Assembly: GCA_018401965.1 (NCBI GenBank)
Contig: JAGYJU010000012.1
Location: forward strand, 1 to 49,755
DNA from: Roseicyclus sp.
GTDB taxonomy: Bacteria > Pseudomonadota > Alphaproteobacteria > Rhodobacterales > Rhodobacteraceae
Direction of reading: 5' to 3'
Length of the DNA: 49,755 nt
The position numbers and the translations under genes were made by a program. Below the pieces are notes generated by a model. The model worked only from the letters and a program-made list of their open reading frames with translations. It did not search any database and was not told where the DNA came from. The stretch's first letter is position 1, and each line of letters begins with the position of its first letter. Below, in pieces: positions 42,283 through 49,755 of this stretch.

Positions 42283-44106
42283 CCGGTCGCCTCTGCCTTT
42301 TCTTCCAACACCAGCCATTCTTCCTCGGCGGCGGACAGTTTCGCCTGCCGTTCGGCCAGTGCCTCGGTCGCCTTGCGGAATTTCACCGGCTCGCGGGTGA
42401 ACAGATCGGCATCGGCCAACAACACGACCAATTTCGCGATCTCGGCTTCCAGCCGCGCGATTTCCTCGGGCAAGACCCGCAGCCTGTGGCTTTCGGTAAA
42501 ACTCAGCCCGGATTTGGCCGCTTGCGCCTTGGACTTGGCCAGGGGGGCCGCCGGGCGGGCCGGATCGGGCGAGGTCCCGGCCTGTTTGCGCGCGCCATCC
42601 CCGCGCTGCGCCAGCATGTCGGTCCAGCCGCCCGCATAGGCCATGGCCTGCCCGCCACCTTCCAGCGACACGGTCACGCTGGCGACGCGGTCGATGAAAT
42701 CGCGGTCATGGCTGACCAACAACACCGTGCCCGGATACTCGCCCAGGATGTCCTGCAACAGGTCCAGCGTCTCGATATCGAGATCATTGGTCGGTTCGTC
42801 CAGCACCAACAGGTTCGAGGTCCGCGCCATGATCCGCGCCAGAAGCAGCCGGGCCTTTTCCCCGCCCGACAGCGATTTCACCGGCGCGCGCGCCTGTGCC
42901 TCGTCGAACAGGAATTCCTTGAGATAGCCCACCACATGCTTGGGCTGGCCGCGCACCAGGACCTGGTCGGACGACCCGCTGACCCGGTTCTGCGGATCGC
43001 TTGGTCAGGCTGTCCCACAATGTCGCCTCGGGGTCCAATTGCGCGCGCGTCTGGTCGAACACCGCCATCTCGATGCCGGTGCCCAGGATCACCTCGCCGC
43101 TATCGGGCGCAAGCTGACCGGTCAGCATGGTCAACAGCGTGGTCTTGCCCGCGCCATTGGGCCCGACGAAAGCCACCCGGTCGCCGCGCAGCACCCGCAG
43201 GTCGAAGGGCTGCAAGATCACCTGATCGCCGTAGGTCTTGGAAATGCCGCGCGCCTCGATCACGCGCTTGCCGGTCTGGGTGCCCGCCTCCAGCACCATC
43301 TCGGCGGTGCCTTGGCGGCGGATCTGGCTTGCCCGTTCGGCGCGCAGATCGGCCAGGGCGCGCACGCGGCCCTGGTTGCGCTTGCGCCGCGCGCTGATGC
43401 CTTCCACGGCCCACCGCGCCTCGGATTTGATCTTGCGGTCCAGCTTGTGGCGGGCCTGGTCCTCGTCTTCCCAGATCTTGTCGCGCCACGGCTCAAAGCC
43501 GGTAAAGGCGCCATCCATCCGCCGCACGACGCCGCGATCCAACCACAGCGTGCCACGCGCGAGCGCGTTCAGAAAGGCGCGGTCATGGCTGATCAGCACG
43601 AACCCCGCGCGGCTGTCCAAGAGCGCGCGTTCCAGCCAGCCGATCGCCTCGATGTCGAGATGGTTGGTCGGCTCGTCGAGCAGCATCAGCTCGGGCGCCT
43701 CCGCCAAAAGCCGCGCCAGCGCCGCGCGGCGCCGTTCGCCGCCGGATGCGCGGCCCGGTTCCGCCTCGAGCTTGAGCTTCAGCCCCTCTGCCGCCGCTTC
43801 CACACGCCAGGCCTCGGCGGGGTCCAGCGTGGCGCTGGCGAAATCGCCCAGCGTGGCAAAGCCCGCGAAATCGGGGTCTTGTTCCATGTACCCCACGCGC
43901 ACGCCATCGGGCGTGACCACGCGGCCGGTATCGGCCTCGGTCAGGCGGGCCATCACCTTCATCAAGGTGGATTTGCCCGATCCGTTGCGGCCCACAAGGG
44001 CAAGCCTGTCGCCCTCCTGCACCACGAGCGAGAGGTCGGAGAACACCGGGTTCCCGCCGAAGGTCAGCGAGATATCGGTCAATTGCAAAAGGGGTGCGCG
44101 TGCCAT
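42279..44106 (-). pseudogene. ABC-F family ATPase (Uup-like), frameshifted
   Basis: Two ATPase cassettes: first with [21 protein letters not shown] and [10 protein letters not shown]; second with [25 protein letters not shown] and [10 protein letters not shown]; a C-terminal Uup-type coiled coil (EEIARLEAEIAKLVVLL) follows. The frame breaks near 42996-43006 (after LWDSLT): the expected [20 protein letters not shown] is in the next frame, which fits one extra base. Joined length about 608 residues, as in Uup. ABC-F proteins act on the ribosome or DNA excision; loss may be an assembly artefact. Confidence 0.82.
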
Positions 44107-44224
44107 GGCCGCGAGCTATGCGGCCCCTGCGCCCGCGTCAAGCACCCGGCTGCATCGCTTCACCTTTCCCTAAATACGCACAGCCGAATTGCCACCCTTG
44201 CCGGCGCCCTGATCGGCCACGCCA

Positions 44225-44256
44225 CGCAAAAAGGCCGCCCCGGGGGGCGGCCTTTC
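44225..44256 (-). terminator. Terminator of rplM-rpsI
   Basis: AAAGGCCGCCC (44230-44240) pairs with GGGCGGCCTTT (44244-44254); read leftward the stem is followed by a T run (complement of A 44228-44232). It lies 28-59 bases after the rpsI stop. Confidence 0.8.
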
Positions 44257-44283
44257 GCAAAGATCGCACGGATCCGGTCGGGA

Positions 44284-44775
44284 TCAGCGCTTGGAGAACT
44301 GGAAGCTCTTGCGGGCCTTGGCGCGGCCGAACTTCTTGCGTTCCACCACGCGGCTGTCGCGGGTCAGGAAACCTGCCGCTTTCAGCGCACCGCGCAAGCT
44401 GGGTTCATAAAGCTGCAAGGCCTTGGAAATGCCGTGCTTGACCGCACCGGCCTGGCCGGACAGGCCACCGCCCTTGACGGTTGCCATCACGTCGAATTCC
44501 CCTTCGACACCGGCCACGGTAAAGGGCTGGCGCAGGATCATCTGCAACACGGGGCGCGCGAAATAGGCGTCCATCGTCTTGCCGTTGACGACAACCTTGC
44601 CGGAACCGGGCTTGATCCAGACGCGGGCGACCGCGTTCTTGCGCTTGCCGGTGGCATAGGACCGGCCCAGGGCATCGCGCTGGGGCGTGCGGGGTTCGGC
44701 GTCGATCACCATGGTTGCGGGGGCCGCATCCACGGCGCCTTTCAGCTCGTCGAGCGAGGTCAGGGTCTCGGCCAT
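44284..44775 (-). CDS. rpsI: 30S ribosomal protein S9
   Basis: 163 residues from the ATG at 44775 ([12 protein letters not shown]); a start two codons earlier (44781) would overlap the rplM stop by four bases. The S9 domain begins at about 37: [17 protein letters not shown], then [44 protein letters not shown] at the end, with the universal C-terminal Lys-Arg touching P-site tRNA. The first ~35 residues are an acidic extension usual in alphaproteobacteria. Confidence 0.96.
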   Translation of the reverse strand: MAETLTSLDELKGAVDAAPATMVIDAEPRTPQRDALGRSYATGKRKNAVARVWIKPGSGKVVVNGKTMDAYFARPVLQMILRQPFTVAGVEGEFDVMATVKGGGLSGQAGAVKHGISKALQLYEPSLRGALKAAGFLTRDSRVVERKKFGRAKARKSFQFSKR

Positions 44776-44777
44776 GG

Positions 44778-45239
44778 TCATGCGCTCCGCGTATTCTTGG
44801 GGTTCATCGACTTGACGTCCAGCACGGCGGGCTCTTGCGCGGCATGCGGATGCTCTGCGCCGGCATAGACGCGCAGGTTCGTCATCTGGCGGCGCGACAG
44901 CGGGCCGCCGGGCAGCATGCGCTTGACCGCCTGCATCACCACGCGTTCGGGATGTGCGCCTTCCAGGATCTGGCCGGTCGTGCGCGACTTGATGCCGCCC
45001 GGGAACCCGGTGTGCCAATAATTCGGCTTGTTGCGCTTGTTGCCCGTCACCTGCACCTTTTCGGCGTTGATGACGATGACATTGTCGCCCATGTCCATCG
45101 ACGGGGTGAAGGTCGGCTTGTGCTTGCCGCGCAGCCGCATGGCGATGATCGAGGCGAGACGGCCGAGAACAACGCCCTCAGCGTCGATCACGATCCATTT
45201 CTTGTCGATATCCGCCGGGGTGGCAGAAAAGGTCTTCAT
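44778..45239 (-). CDS. rplM: 50S ribosomal protein L13
   Basis: 153 residues; ATG at 45239 with AAGGACAA upstream. [35 protein letters not shown] and [15 protein letters not shown] are L13 hallmarks. First gene of the two-gene operon with rpsI; a promoter is proposed at 45321-45348. Confidence 0.96.
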   Translation of the reverse strand: MKTFSATPADIDKKWIVIDAEGVVLGRLASIIAMRLRGKHKPTFTPSMDMGDNVIVINAEKVQVTGNKRNKPNYWHTGFPGGIKSRTTGQILEGAHPERVVMQAVKRMLPGGPLSRRQMTNLRVYAGAEHPHAAQEPAVLDVKSMNPKNTRSA

Positions 45240-45320
45240 TGCGTATTGTCCTTTCGGGGGCAGGCGCATGCGCCCAACCTGAATGACGAGAGATGGCCGT
45301 GACCATCCTGCGATGGCGTG

Positions 45321-45348
45321 GTTCTACGCCATTTGCCAGCTGCGTCAA
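45321..45348 (-). promoter_or_regulatory. Probable sigma-70 promoter of rplM-rpsI
   Basis: Read leftward: TTGACG (45348-45343), 16-base spacer, TAGAAC (45326-45321); 5/6 and 4/6 matches to consensus. It lies 82 bases before the rplM start. Confidence 0.5.
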
Positions 45349-45465
45349 CGGCAATCTTTTTGTCAATTGTGTTTAATAACAAAGACCTGCAAGTGAGGTA
45401 TTATTTTACCCCACAAGAAACGCCCATCATCACACCGCTGGCGGCCGGGCCATGCGCCGGTCGGC

Positions 45466-45630
45466 ATGGGCGTGGACTGGCGCGACGCCGGGGAATTTCC
45501 CCTTGAACGCGGCACATCCTGCCGTTAGGTGGGGCGCTCGAACAGCGGGACCGATCCCAACTTCGGATGATCATCCGGGGGGGCGCTAAGGACCCACCAC
45601 ATCACTCTGCTGGAAAGAAGGGGAGCGCCC
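45466..45630 (+). promoter_or_regulatory. Structured leader of speD-speE, candidate cis-regulatory RNA
   Basis: Between 45528 and 45598 a closing stem GGTGGG/CCCACC (45528-45533 with 45593-45598) encloses three hairpins: CGCT/AGCG (45535-45547), GGGA/TCCC (45547-45558, sharing one base) and the palindrome CGGATGA/TCATCCG (45564-45577). The heptamer GGGCGCT occurs twice (45532-45538, 45581-45587) and its complement AGCGCCC (45624-45630) lies exactly between the Shine-Dalgarno (AGAAGGGG) and the speD ATG. A 20-codon frame (45466-45528, MGVDWRDAGEF...) ends where the stem begins. It does not fit any riboswitch consensus I remember. The rest of the 391-base interval (45240-45465) holds the rplM promoter and one CGCCCAT/ATGGGCG pairing (45421-45427 with 45466-45472). 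Confidence 0.45.
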
Positions 45631-46173
45631 ATGACCCGCGCCAACCTCTTCCAACTGGGGACTGGTCTGGAGACAGGCGCCCATGCGGAAGACCCACGCG
45701 ACCTTTCGGTCGCCCATACTGTTTTGCCCCCACAGGCCATGACACAGGCGGCCGCGTCGCGCGACGTGCTCGACGAGGATCGGGATGATCATTTCATCCG
45801 CCGCGATGGCGTGATCTTTGCCGGGACGCATCTGATCATCGAGGTCGAAAACGGCCACGGGCTTGACGACGAGGCCCGCATCCAGACCGCGTTTCGCGAT
45901 TGCGTGACCGAATGCGGCGCGACGCTTTTGCATATCCACACCCACAAGTTCAGCCCGCAGGGCGTATCGGGTGTCGCGGTTCTGGCCGAAAGCCACATCT
46001 CGGTGCACACTTGGCCCGAAATCGGCTATGGGGCTTTCGACGTGTTCATGTGCGGCGACGCCGATCCCTGGAAGGCCGTGGGCGTGCTGAAACGCGCCTT
46101 CGCGACCGACACGGTGCATGTCAAGGAATTGCGCCGCGGCGAAGGCCTGGTCAGCGTCACCGCCGCCGCCTGA
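45631..46173 (+). CDS. speD: S-adenosylmethionine decarboxylase proenzyme
   Basis: 180 residues. Makes decarboxylated SAM for spermidine synthesis. Self-cleavage is expected between Glu120 and Ser121 in LAESHISVHTWPE, giving a pyruvoyl group; GTHLIIEVENG and the Cys in FMCGDADPW complete the class 1B core. The first ~55 residues (NLFQLGTGLETG...) are an extension relative to the ~125-residue bacterial minimum; the start is kept because of AGAAGGGG upstream. speE follows by 44 bases. Confidence 0.92.
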   Translation: MTRANLFQLGTGLETGAHAEDPRDLSVAHTVLPPQAMTQAAASRDVLDEDRDDHFIRRDGVIFAGTHLIIEVENGHGLDDEARIQTAFRDCVTECGATLLHIHTHKFSPQGVSGVAVLAESHISVHTWPEIGYGAFDVFMCGDADPWKAVGVLKRAFATDTVHVKELRRGEGLVSVTAAA

Positions 46174-46217
46174 GCCTGAGCCTTGCCGGATCACATCCCT
46201 ATTCCCGAGGTAGCCCC

Positions 46218-47084
46218 ATGACCGCACCCGAAACCTGGCCCGAGGGCTGGAATGTCGAACGCCTGCATGCCGACCATGCACAGGCGCTTCGCATCAGCCA
46301 CGAATTCTATGACAGCGCCACCGAACACCAACGCCTGCGCGTGTTCGAGAACCCGACATTCGGCCGGGTGATGACGCTGGACGGTGTCGTGCAGGTCACC
46401 GAGGCGGATAATTTCATCTACCATGAAATGCTGACCCATGTGCCGATCCTGGCCCATGGCGCGGTGGGCCGCGTGCTGATCATCGGCGGCGGCGATGGCG
46501 GCATGGCGCGCGAAGTGCTCAAACACCGGGGCGTGGAACAGGTCACGATGGTGGAAATCGACGGGGCCGTGGTGGATTTCTGCACCTCGCACCTGCCGGC
46601 CATTTCGGCGGGCGCCTTCGACGATCCGCGTCTTGACCTGGTGATTGCCGATGGCGCGGACTTCATGAAACAGAATGCCGACTGCTATGACGTGATCATC
46701 GTCGACAGCACCGACCCCGTCGGCCCAGGCGAGGTGTTGTTCACCGACAGCTTCTATGGCCATGCCAAGGCGCGGCTGGCGCCGGGTGGCATCCTGGTCA
46801 CGCAAAATGGCGTGCCCTTCCTGCAAGGGGCGGAACTGACCAACACGATGCGGGCGTTCCGGGCGCTGTTTGCCGATGCCACCTGTTACCTGGCCAGCGT
46901 GCCAAGCTATGCGGGCGGCGCGATGGCCTTTGGCTGGGGCACGCAGGGCGCCGCACGCAGGGTCGATCTCGCCACGTTGCAAGACCGGTTTGCCCGCGCC
47001 GAAATAGCGACCGATTACTACACGCCCGAGGTGCACCTGGCGGCCTTTGCCCTGCCGCCCTACGTGGCACGGCTCATCGGGTGA
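46218..47084 (+). CDS. speE: Spermidine synthase (polyamine aminopropyltransferase)
   Basis: 288 residues. Transfers aminopropyl from decarboxylated SAM to putrescine. N-terminal beta domain, then IIGGGDGGMAREVLKH (nucleotide-binding, 88-103), VEIDGAVVDF, and the active-site VDSTDPVGPGEVLF. Co-transcribed with speD, giving both steps of spermidine synthesis. Ends 7 bases from a convergent gene; a GCCCCTATTCGGGGC hairpin (47089-47103) spans the junction and may terminate both. Confidence 0.94.
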   Translation: MTAPETWPEGWNVERLHADHAQALRISHEFYDSATEHQRLRVFENPTFGRVMTLDGVVQVTEADNFIYHEMLTHVPILAHGAVGRVLIIGGGDGGMAREVLKHRGVEQVTMVEIDGAVVDFCTSHLPAISAGAFDDPRLDLVIADGADFMKQNADCYDVIIVDSTDPVGPGEVLFTDSFYGHAKARLAPGGILVTQNGVPFLQGAELTNTMRAFRALFADATCYLASVPSYAGGAMAFGWGTQGAARRVDLATLQDRFARAEIATDYYTPEVHLAAFALPPYVARLIG

Positions 47085-47091
47085 TCGGCCC

Positions 47092-48072
47092 CTATTCGGG
47101 GCGGCAGATCTCGTCGCGGGCGATGGCCAGAAGGGTGCGATAGACCAATCCGGCCACCACGCCGACCAGGGCCAGCAACACGACCAACCCGATGGCGACA
47201 TGGGCCGTGCTGCCCATGTCGCGGCCATAGACCAGGCTTGCCACCGACAGCGCCGCAAGCGGAAAGCTGAGCGCCCACCAGCTGAGCGCGAAGGGCAGTT
47301 TCATCAGTTTGGGCACCTGCACCAGAACCAGCGCGGCAAAGACATAGCCGCTGTTGAGCAGGATATGCGCGAAAGGATCGATACCGCCCGTCAGCCGCAC
47401 GTAGGACACGAAGGCAACGGCGGGCGGCGCGATCAGGATCACCAGCGTCGGAAACAGCCGCGCGGGGATGGGCGCATGGAAAATCAGGCGGTTGAACACC
47501 AGCACGAGCAAGATGAGCCAGAAGATCATGCCCGCCGAAAAGAACAGCCAGCTGATCTCGATCCAGCCCAGCTCTGCGCCCGCCAGCGGCACGATCACAT
47601 TGCCCACCGCCGGGATGAACCAGGCCGGCGTAAGGTGGCCAACCTCGAAGGCGCGGTGGCTGATCCAGCCGGAAATCACCGCGACCGTCAGCACCCCCTG
47701 CCCCGCGACGCCCAAAAGCCAGACCGTTTCCGCGATGTCGGGGCGATAGCCATGGATCGCGGTCGCCATCAGCAGCAGCGAAATGGTGATGGTGGGGAAG
47801 AAGGCCAGCTTGACCGGGTGGTGCCATTCCGCCGCCACGGCGCGGGGGTGGCGGATGATCTTGAGCAGGTAGACCGCGGCGATGCCGCAGAAACAGGCAA
47901 GCCCGAACCACAGCACCGCGCGCGCGGCATGTTCCAGCCAATCATAGACCTCGGCGCCCGCATGCAGCGCCAGGGCAAGCCCGAACAGCCCCATGAGCAC
48001 GGCAAAGAACGTCACCGGCAGATGTTCCAACCGGTTCACCGGTTCTGCCCCGCGCGGCGTCGTGTCGGCCAT
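47092..48072 (-). CDS. SLAC1/TDT-family anion channel or transporter
   Basis: 326 residues from the ATG at 48072 (GGGAGAAC upstream); a start nine codons earlier (MDNSTGEQ) is possible. Ten membrane helices; first helix LPVTFFAVLMGLFGLALAL and GHLTPAWFIPAVGNVIVPLAG are typical of the TehA/SLAC1 fold, which conducts small anions or dicarboxylates. Neighbours give no hint of the ion. Confidence 0.82.
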   Translation of the reverse strand: MADTTPRGAEPVNRLEHLPVTFFAVLMGLFGLALALHAGAEVYDWLEHAARAVLWFGLACFCGIAAVYLLKIIRHPRAVAAEWHHPVKLAFFPTITISLLLMATAIHGYRPDIAETVWLLGVAGQGVLTVAVISGWISHRAFEVGHLTPAWFIPAVGNVIVPLAGAELGWIEISWLFFSAGMIFWLILLVLVFNRLIFHAPIPARLFPTLVILIAPPAVAFVSYVRLTGGIDPFAHILLNSGYVFAALVLVQVPKLMKLPFALSWWALSFPLAALSVASLVYGRDMGSTAHVAIGLVVLLALVGVVAGLVYRTLLAIARDEICRPE

Positions 48073-48150
48073 TGCCTGTTCTCCCGTTGAATTGTCCATG
48101 TCAATCACCAGTCCATATCCCTGCACCGGGGTCGCTGCAACGCGCCTGCG

Positions 48151-48582
48151 TCAACCGCGCGCAGTCTCGGGCGGGATGGCATAGGTCAGCGAGGCGCGCG
48201 CCACCGGGTCCGATCCGCCCTCGGAATAGATCAGGCAATCGCCAAGCGCGAGGCTTCGGCCCAGTTTCAGGATCCGGCAGTGACAGACCAGGTCGGTCGC
48301 GGCGGCCGGTTTGCGCATGAAATCGATGGAACAATTCGTCGTCACGGCCAGCGCGCGCGGCCCGATCCGGGACAGGATCGCCAGGTACACCGCCACATCG
48401 GCCAACGCGAACATCGAGGGACCCGATACCGTGCCGCCGGGGCGCAGGTGTTTGTCGCCGATCCGCAGCCGGACCGTCAACAGCGTGTCGGTCAGGGTTT
48501 CGATCGCGAAATCATCCGCCACCTGCGGAAATTCCGCTGCCAGAAACCGCGCCAGCGCGGGCCCATCCATTGCAAGCGCCAT
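48151..48582 (-). CDS. PaaI-family hotdog thioesterase
   Basis: 143 residues, the usual size. The hotdog helix region RPGGTVSGPSMFALADVAVYLAIL has the GG..SG...D pattern of PaaI-type acyl-CoA thioesterases. Beta strands with TTNCSIDFMRKPAAATDL follow. Divergent from an enoyl-CoA hydratase-like gene, so a CoA-ester context is likely; substrate unknown. Confidence 0.85.
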   Translation of the reverse strand: MALAMDGPALARFLAAEFPQVADDFAIETLTDTLLTVRLRIGDKHLRPGGTVSGPSMFALADVAVYLAILSRIGPRALAVTTNCSIDFMRKPAAATDLVCHCRILKLGRSLALGDCLIYSEGGSDPVARASLTYAIPPETARG

Positions 48583-48681
48583 GATCTGTCTTGTCCCTCA
48601 TCCCTTCCCTGTGCCGACCGAGGCGTTATACAGGGGGTCCATGACATCGGGTTAGGCCAGTCCGGGGAGGATGAAAAGACC

Positions 48682-49476
48682 ATGACCGAAGATCTGGTGA
48701 TCCGCGAAGATCGCGGCGCTGTCACGCATCTGACGCTGAACCTTCCGGGCAAGCTGAATGCGCTGTCCGATGGCATGATTGCCGCGCTGACCCGGCAGAT
48801 GGACGACCTGATGGTGTCGCAGACGCAGCGGGTGATCGTTCTCAAGGGGACGGGCAAGGCGTTTTGCGCCGGTCACGACCTGAAGGAAATGCAGGCCAAG
48901 CGTGCCGCCAACGACAATGGCGCGGCCGCGCTGCGCGACCTGTTCGACCGCTGCGCGCGGATGATGCAGATGATCGCGCGCCTGCCGCAGCCGGTGATCG
49001 CCCAGCCCCATGGCATTGCCACCGCCGCCGGATGCCAATTGGTGGCCAGCTGTGACCTGGCGGTGGCGGCCAGCGATTGCCGCTTTGGCGTCAACGGTGT
49101 GAACATCGGCCTGTTCTGTTCCACCCCGATGGTCGCCCTGTCGCGCAACGTGCCGCGCAAGCAGGTGTTCGAAATGCTGGTGACGGGCGATTTCATCGAC
49201 GCCGCGCGCGCCCGCGAGATCGGGCTGGTCAACCGCGTGGTCGCCCCCGAGGCGCTGGAAGATGAAACCAACGCGCTGGCCGAAAAGATCGCCGCCAAGC
49301 TGGGAACGGCCGTGCGCATCGGCAAGCGCGCCTTTTACGACCAGATCCAGCTGCCGCTGGACAAGGCCTATGACCTGACCGGCGCGGTGATGGTGGAAAA
49401 CATGCTGGACGGCGACACCGCCGAAGGCATCGCCGCCTTTCTCGACAAGCGCCACCCAGATTGGAACCAGGGCTGA
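48682..49476 (+). CDS. Enoyl-CoA hydratase/isomerase-family protein (ECHDC3-like)
   Basis: 264 residues; GGGGAGG upstream of the ATG at 48682. Crotonase fold: KLNALSDGMIAAL, oxyanion-hole FCAGHDLKEM and HGIATAAGCQLVASCDL. At the place of the usual catalytic Glu the sequence is GVNIGLFCSTPMVAL, the pattern of the ECHDC3-like branch whose reaction is not settled. It may act with the divergent thioesterase. Confidence 0.85.
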   Translation: MTEDLVIREDRGAVTHLTLNLPGKLNALSDGMIAALTRQMDDLMVSQTQRVIVLKGTGKAFCAGHDLKEMQAKRAANDNGAAALRDLFDRCARMMQMIARLPQPVIAQPHGIATAAGCQLVASCDLAVAASDCRFGVNGVNIGLFCSTPMVALSRNVPRKQVFEMLVTGDFIDAARAREIGLVNRVVAPEALEDETNALAEKIAAKLGTAVRIGKRAFYDQIQLPLDKAYDLTGAVMVENMLDGDTAEGIAAFLDKRHPDWNQG

Positions 49477-49484
49477 TCGAGCGA

Positions 49485-49755
49485 TCAGGCGGTGGCCGCC
49501 AGGTCTTCGGGCGGGCGCAGTTCATAGGCCGCCCGCGCCTCCGATTTCACCGCCAGCTGCACGTGGCGCATGAAGGCGCGCGCGGGCCGCGACATCGGGC
49601 GCACGGTCGAAACCGCAAAAGACACCCGGTAGACGAATTCCGGCTCGAAGCGGCGCACCGCCAGGGTCGGATCGGCGTGTCGGACCAGCGGAAAGGGGCA
49701 GATGACGGCCACGCCCACGCCTGCGCGCGCCAGGGTTATGGCGCTGACGCCTGTT
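49485..49755 (-). CDS. LysR-family regulator, C-terminal part (cut by window edge)
   Basis: About 89 codons visible, ending at 49485. VSAITLARAGVGVAVICPFPLVRH followed by a basic stretch and STVRPMSRPARAFMRHVQ is typical of the end of the LysR effector domain. The helix-turn-helix lies outside the window. Convergent with the enoyl-CoA hydratase-like gene, 8 bases apart. Confidence 0.7.
   Translation of the reverse strand, partial: TGVSAITLARAGVGVAVICPFPLVRHADPTLAVRRFEPEFVYRVSFAVSTVRPMSRPARAFMRHVQLAVKSEARAAYELRPPEDLAATA

Noticed and set aside
42940..44868. 642-residue plus-strand open frame over the ABC-F and rpsI genes
   Set aside because: Shadow of genes with clear Walker and S9 motifs on the other strand.
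45528..45630. Known SAM-II, SAM-V, SAM/SAH or SAH riboswitch
   Set aside because: The leader does not match the pseudoknot consensus segments of these classes as I remember them, so it is left as an unassigned candidate.

Overview
The window is high-GC chromosomal DNA from an alphaproteobacterium, most likely a phototrophic member of the Rhodobacteraceae/Roseobacteraceae. The evidence is a peripheral light-harvesting operon (pucB-pucA-pucC) with two TGT-N12-ACA (PpsR/CrtJ-type) operators, a C4-pathway hemA with an FnrL-like box, an rplM-rpsI pair, a rodZ-ispG pair, and a urea ABC transporter operon. All assignments come from reading the sequence; no database search was run.

Layout. 1-1353: partial IS5-family element inserted into a HerA-like ATPase gene that also carries a frame disruption. 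1354-1789: a gene-free stretch with two facing orphan terminators. 1790-8914: envelope and repair genes: an IalB-like protein; an operon reading leftward (L,D-transpeptidase, lpxD, a dedicated acyl carrier protein, a ketoacyl-ACP synthase); a MepK-like peptidase; msrB-msrA. 8936-11880: the puc operon, reading leftward, with a frameshifted partner gene downstream of pucC and operators upstream of pucB. 11984-13880: a frameshifted PfkB-type sugar kinase and a LysR regulator divergent from urtABCDE (13975-19885). 19882-26777: a leftward five-gene operon around carnitine catabolism (GMC oxidoreductase, enolase-superfamily enzyme, beta-keto acid cleavage enzyme, SDR, L-carnitine dehydrogenase fused to a thioesterase) with a divergent LysR regulator. 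26921-29167: a decayed segment in which an ISAs1-family element joins fragments of two unrelated genes, next to tRNA-Arg(CCG). 29229-34805: ispG, a RodZ-like gene, hemA and an M20 peptidase. 34896-37850: MATE exporter, NicO-type metal transporter and DUF1007 protein, the first two with broken frames. 38050-41005: Flp-like protein, parE, hairpin repeats and a 43-residue basic protein. 41072-45239: cytochrome c, a HExxH lipoprotein, a frameshifted ABC-F ATPase and rpsI/rplM. 45466-47084: a structured leader followed by speD-speE. 47092-49755: SLAC1/TDT-type channel, PaaI-like thioesterase, enoyl-CoA hydratase-like protein and the end of a LysR gene.

The most informative observations: (i) the LH2 alpha subunit has Phe44-Leu45 where B800-850 complexes have Tyr-Tyr or Tyr-Trp, which predicts a blue-shifted B800-820-like antenna, and it carries a ~63-residue periplasmic C-terminal extension; (ii) the speD leader can fold into a closed multihelix element and contains two copies of a heptamer complementary to the bases just before the speD start; (iii) at least seven otherwise good genes have a single-step frame change in G/C runs, so either the assembly has indel errors or these genes are decaying.
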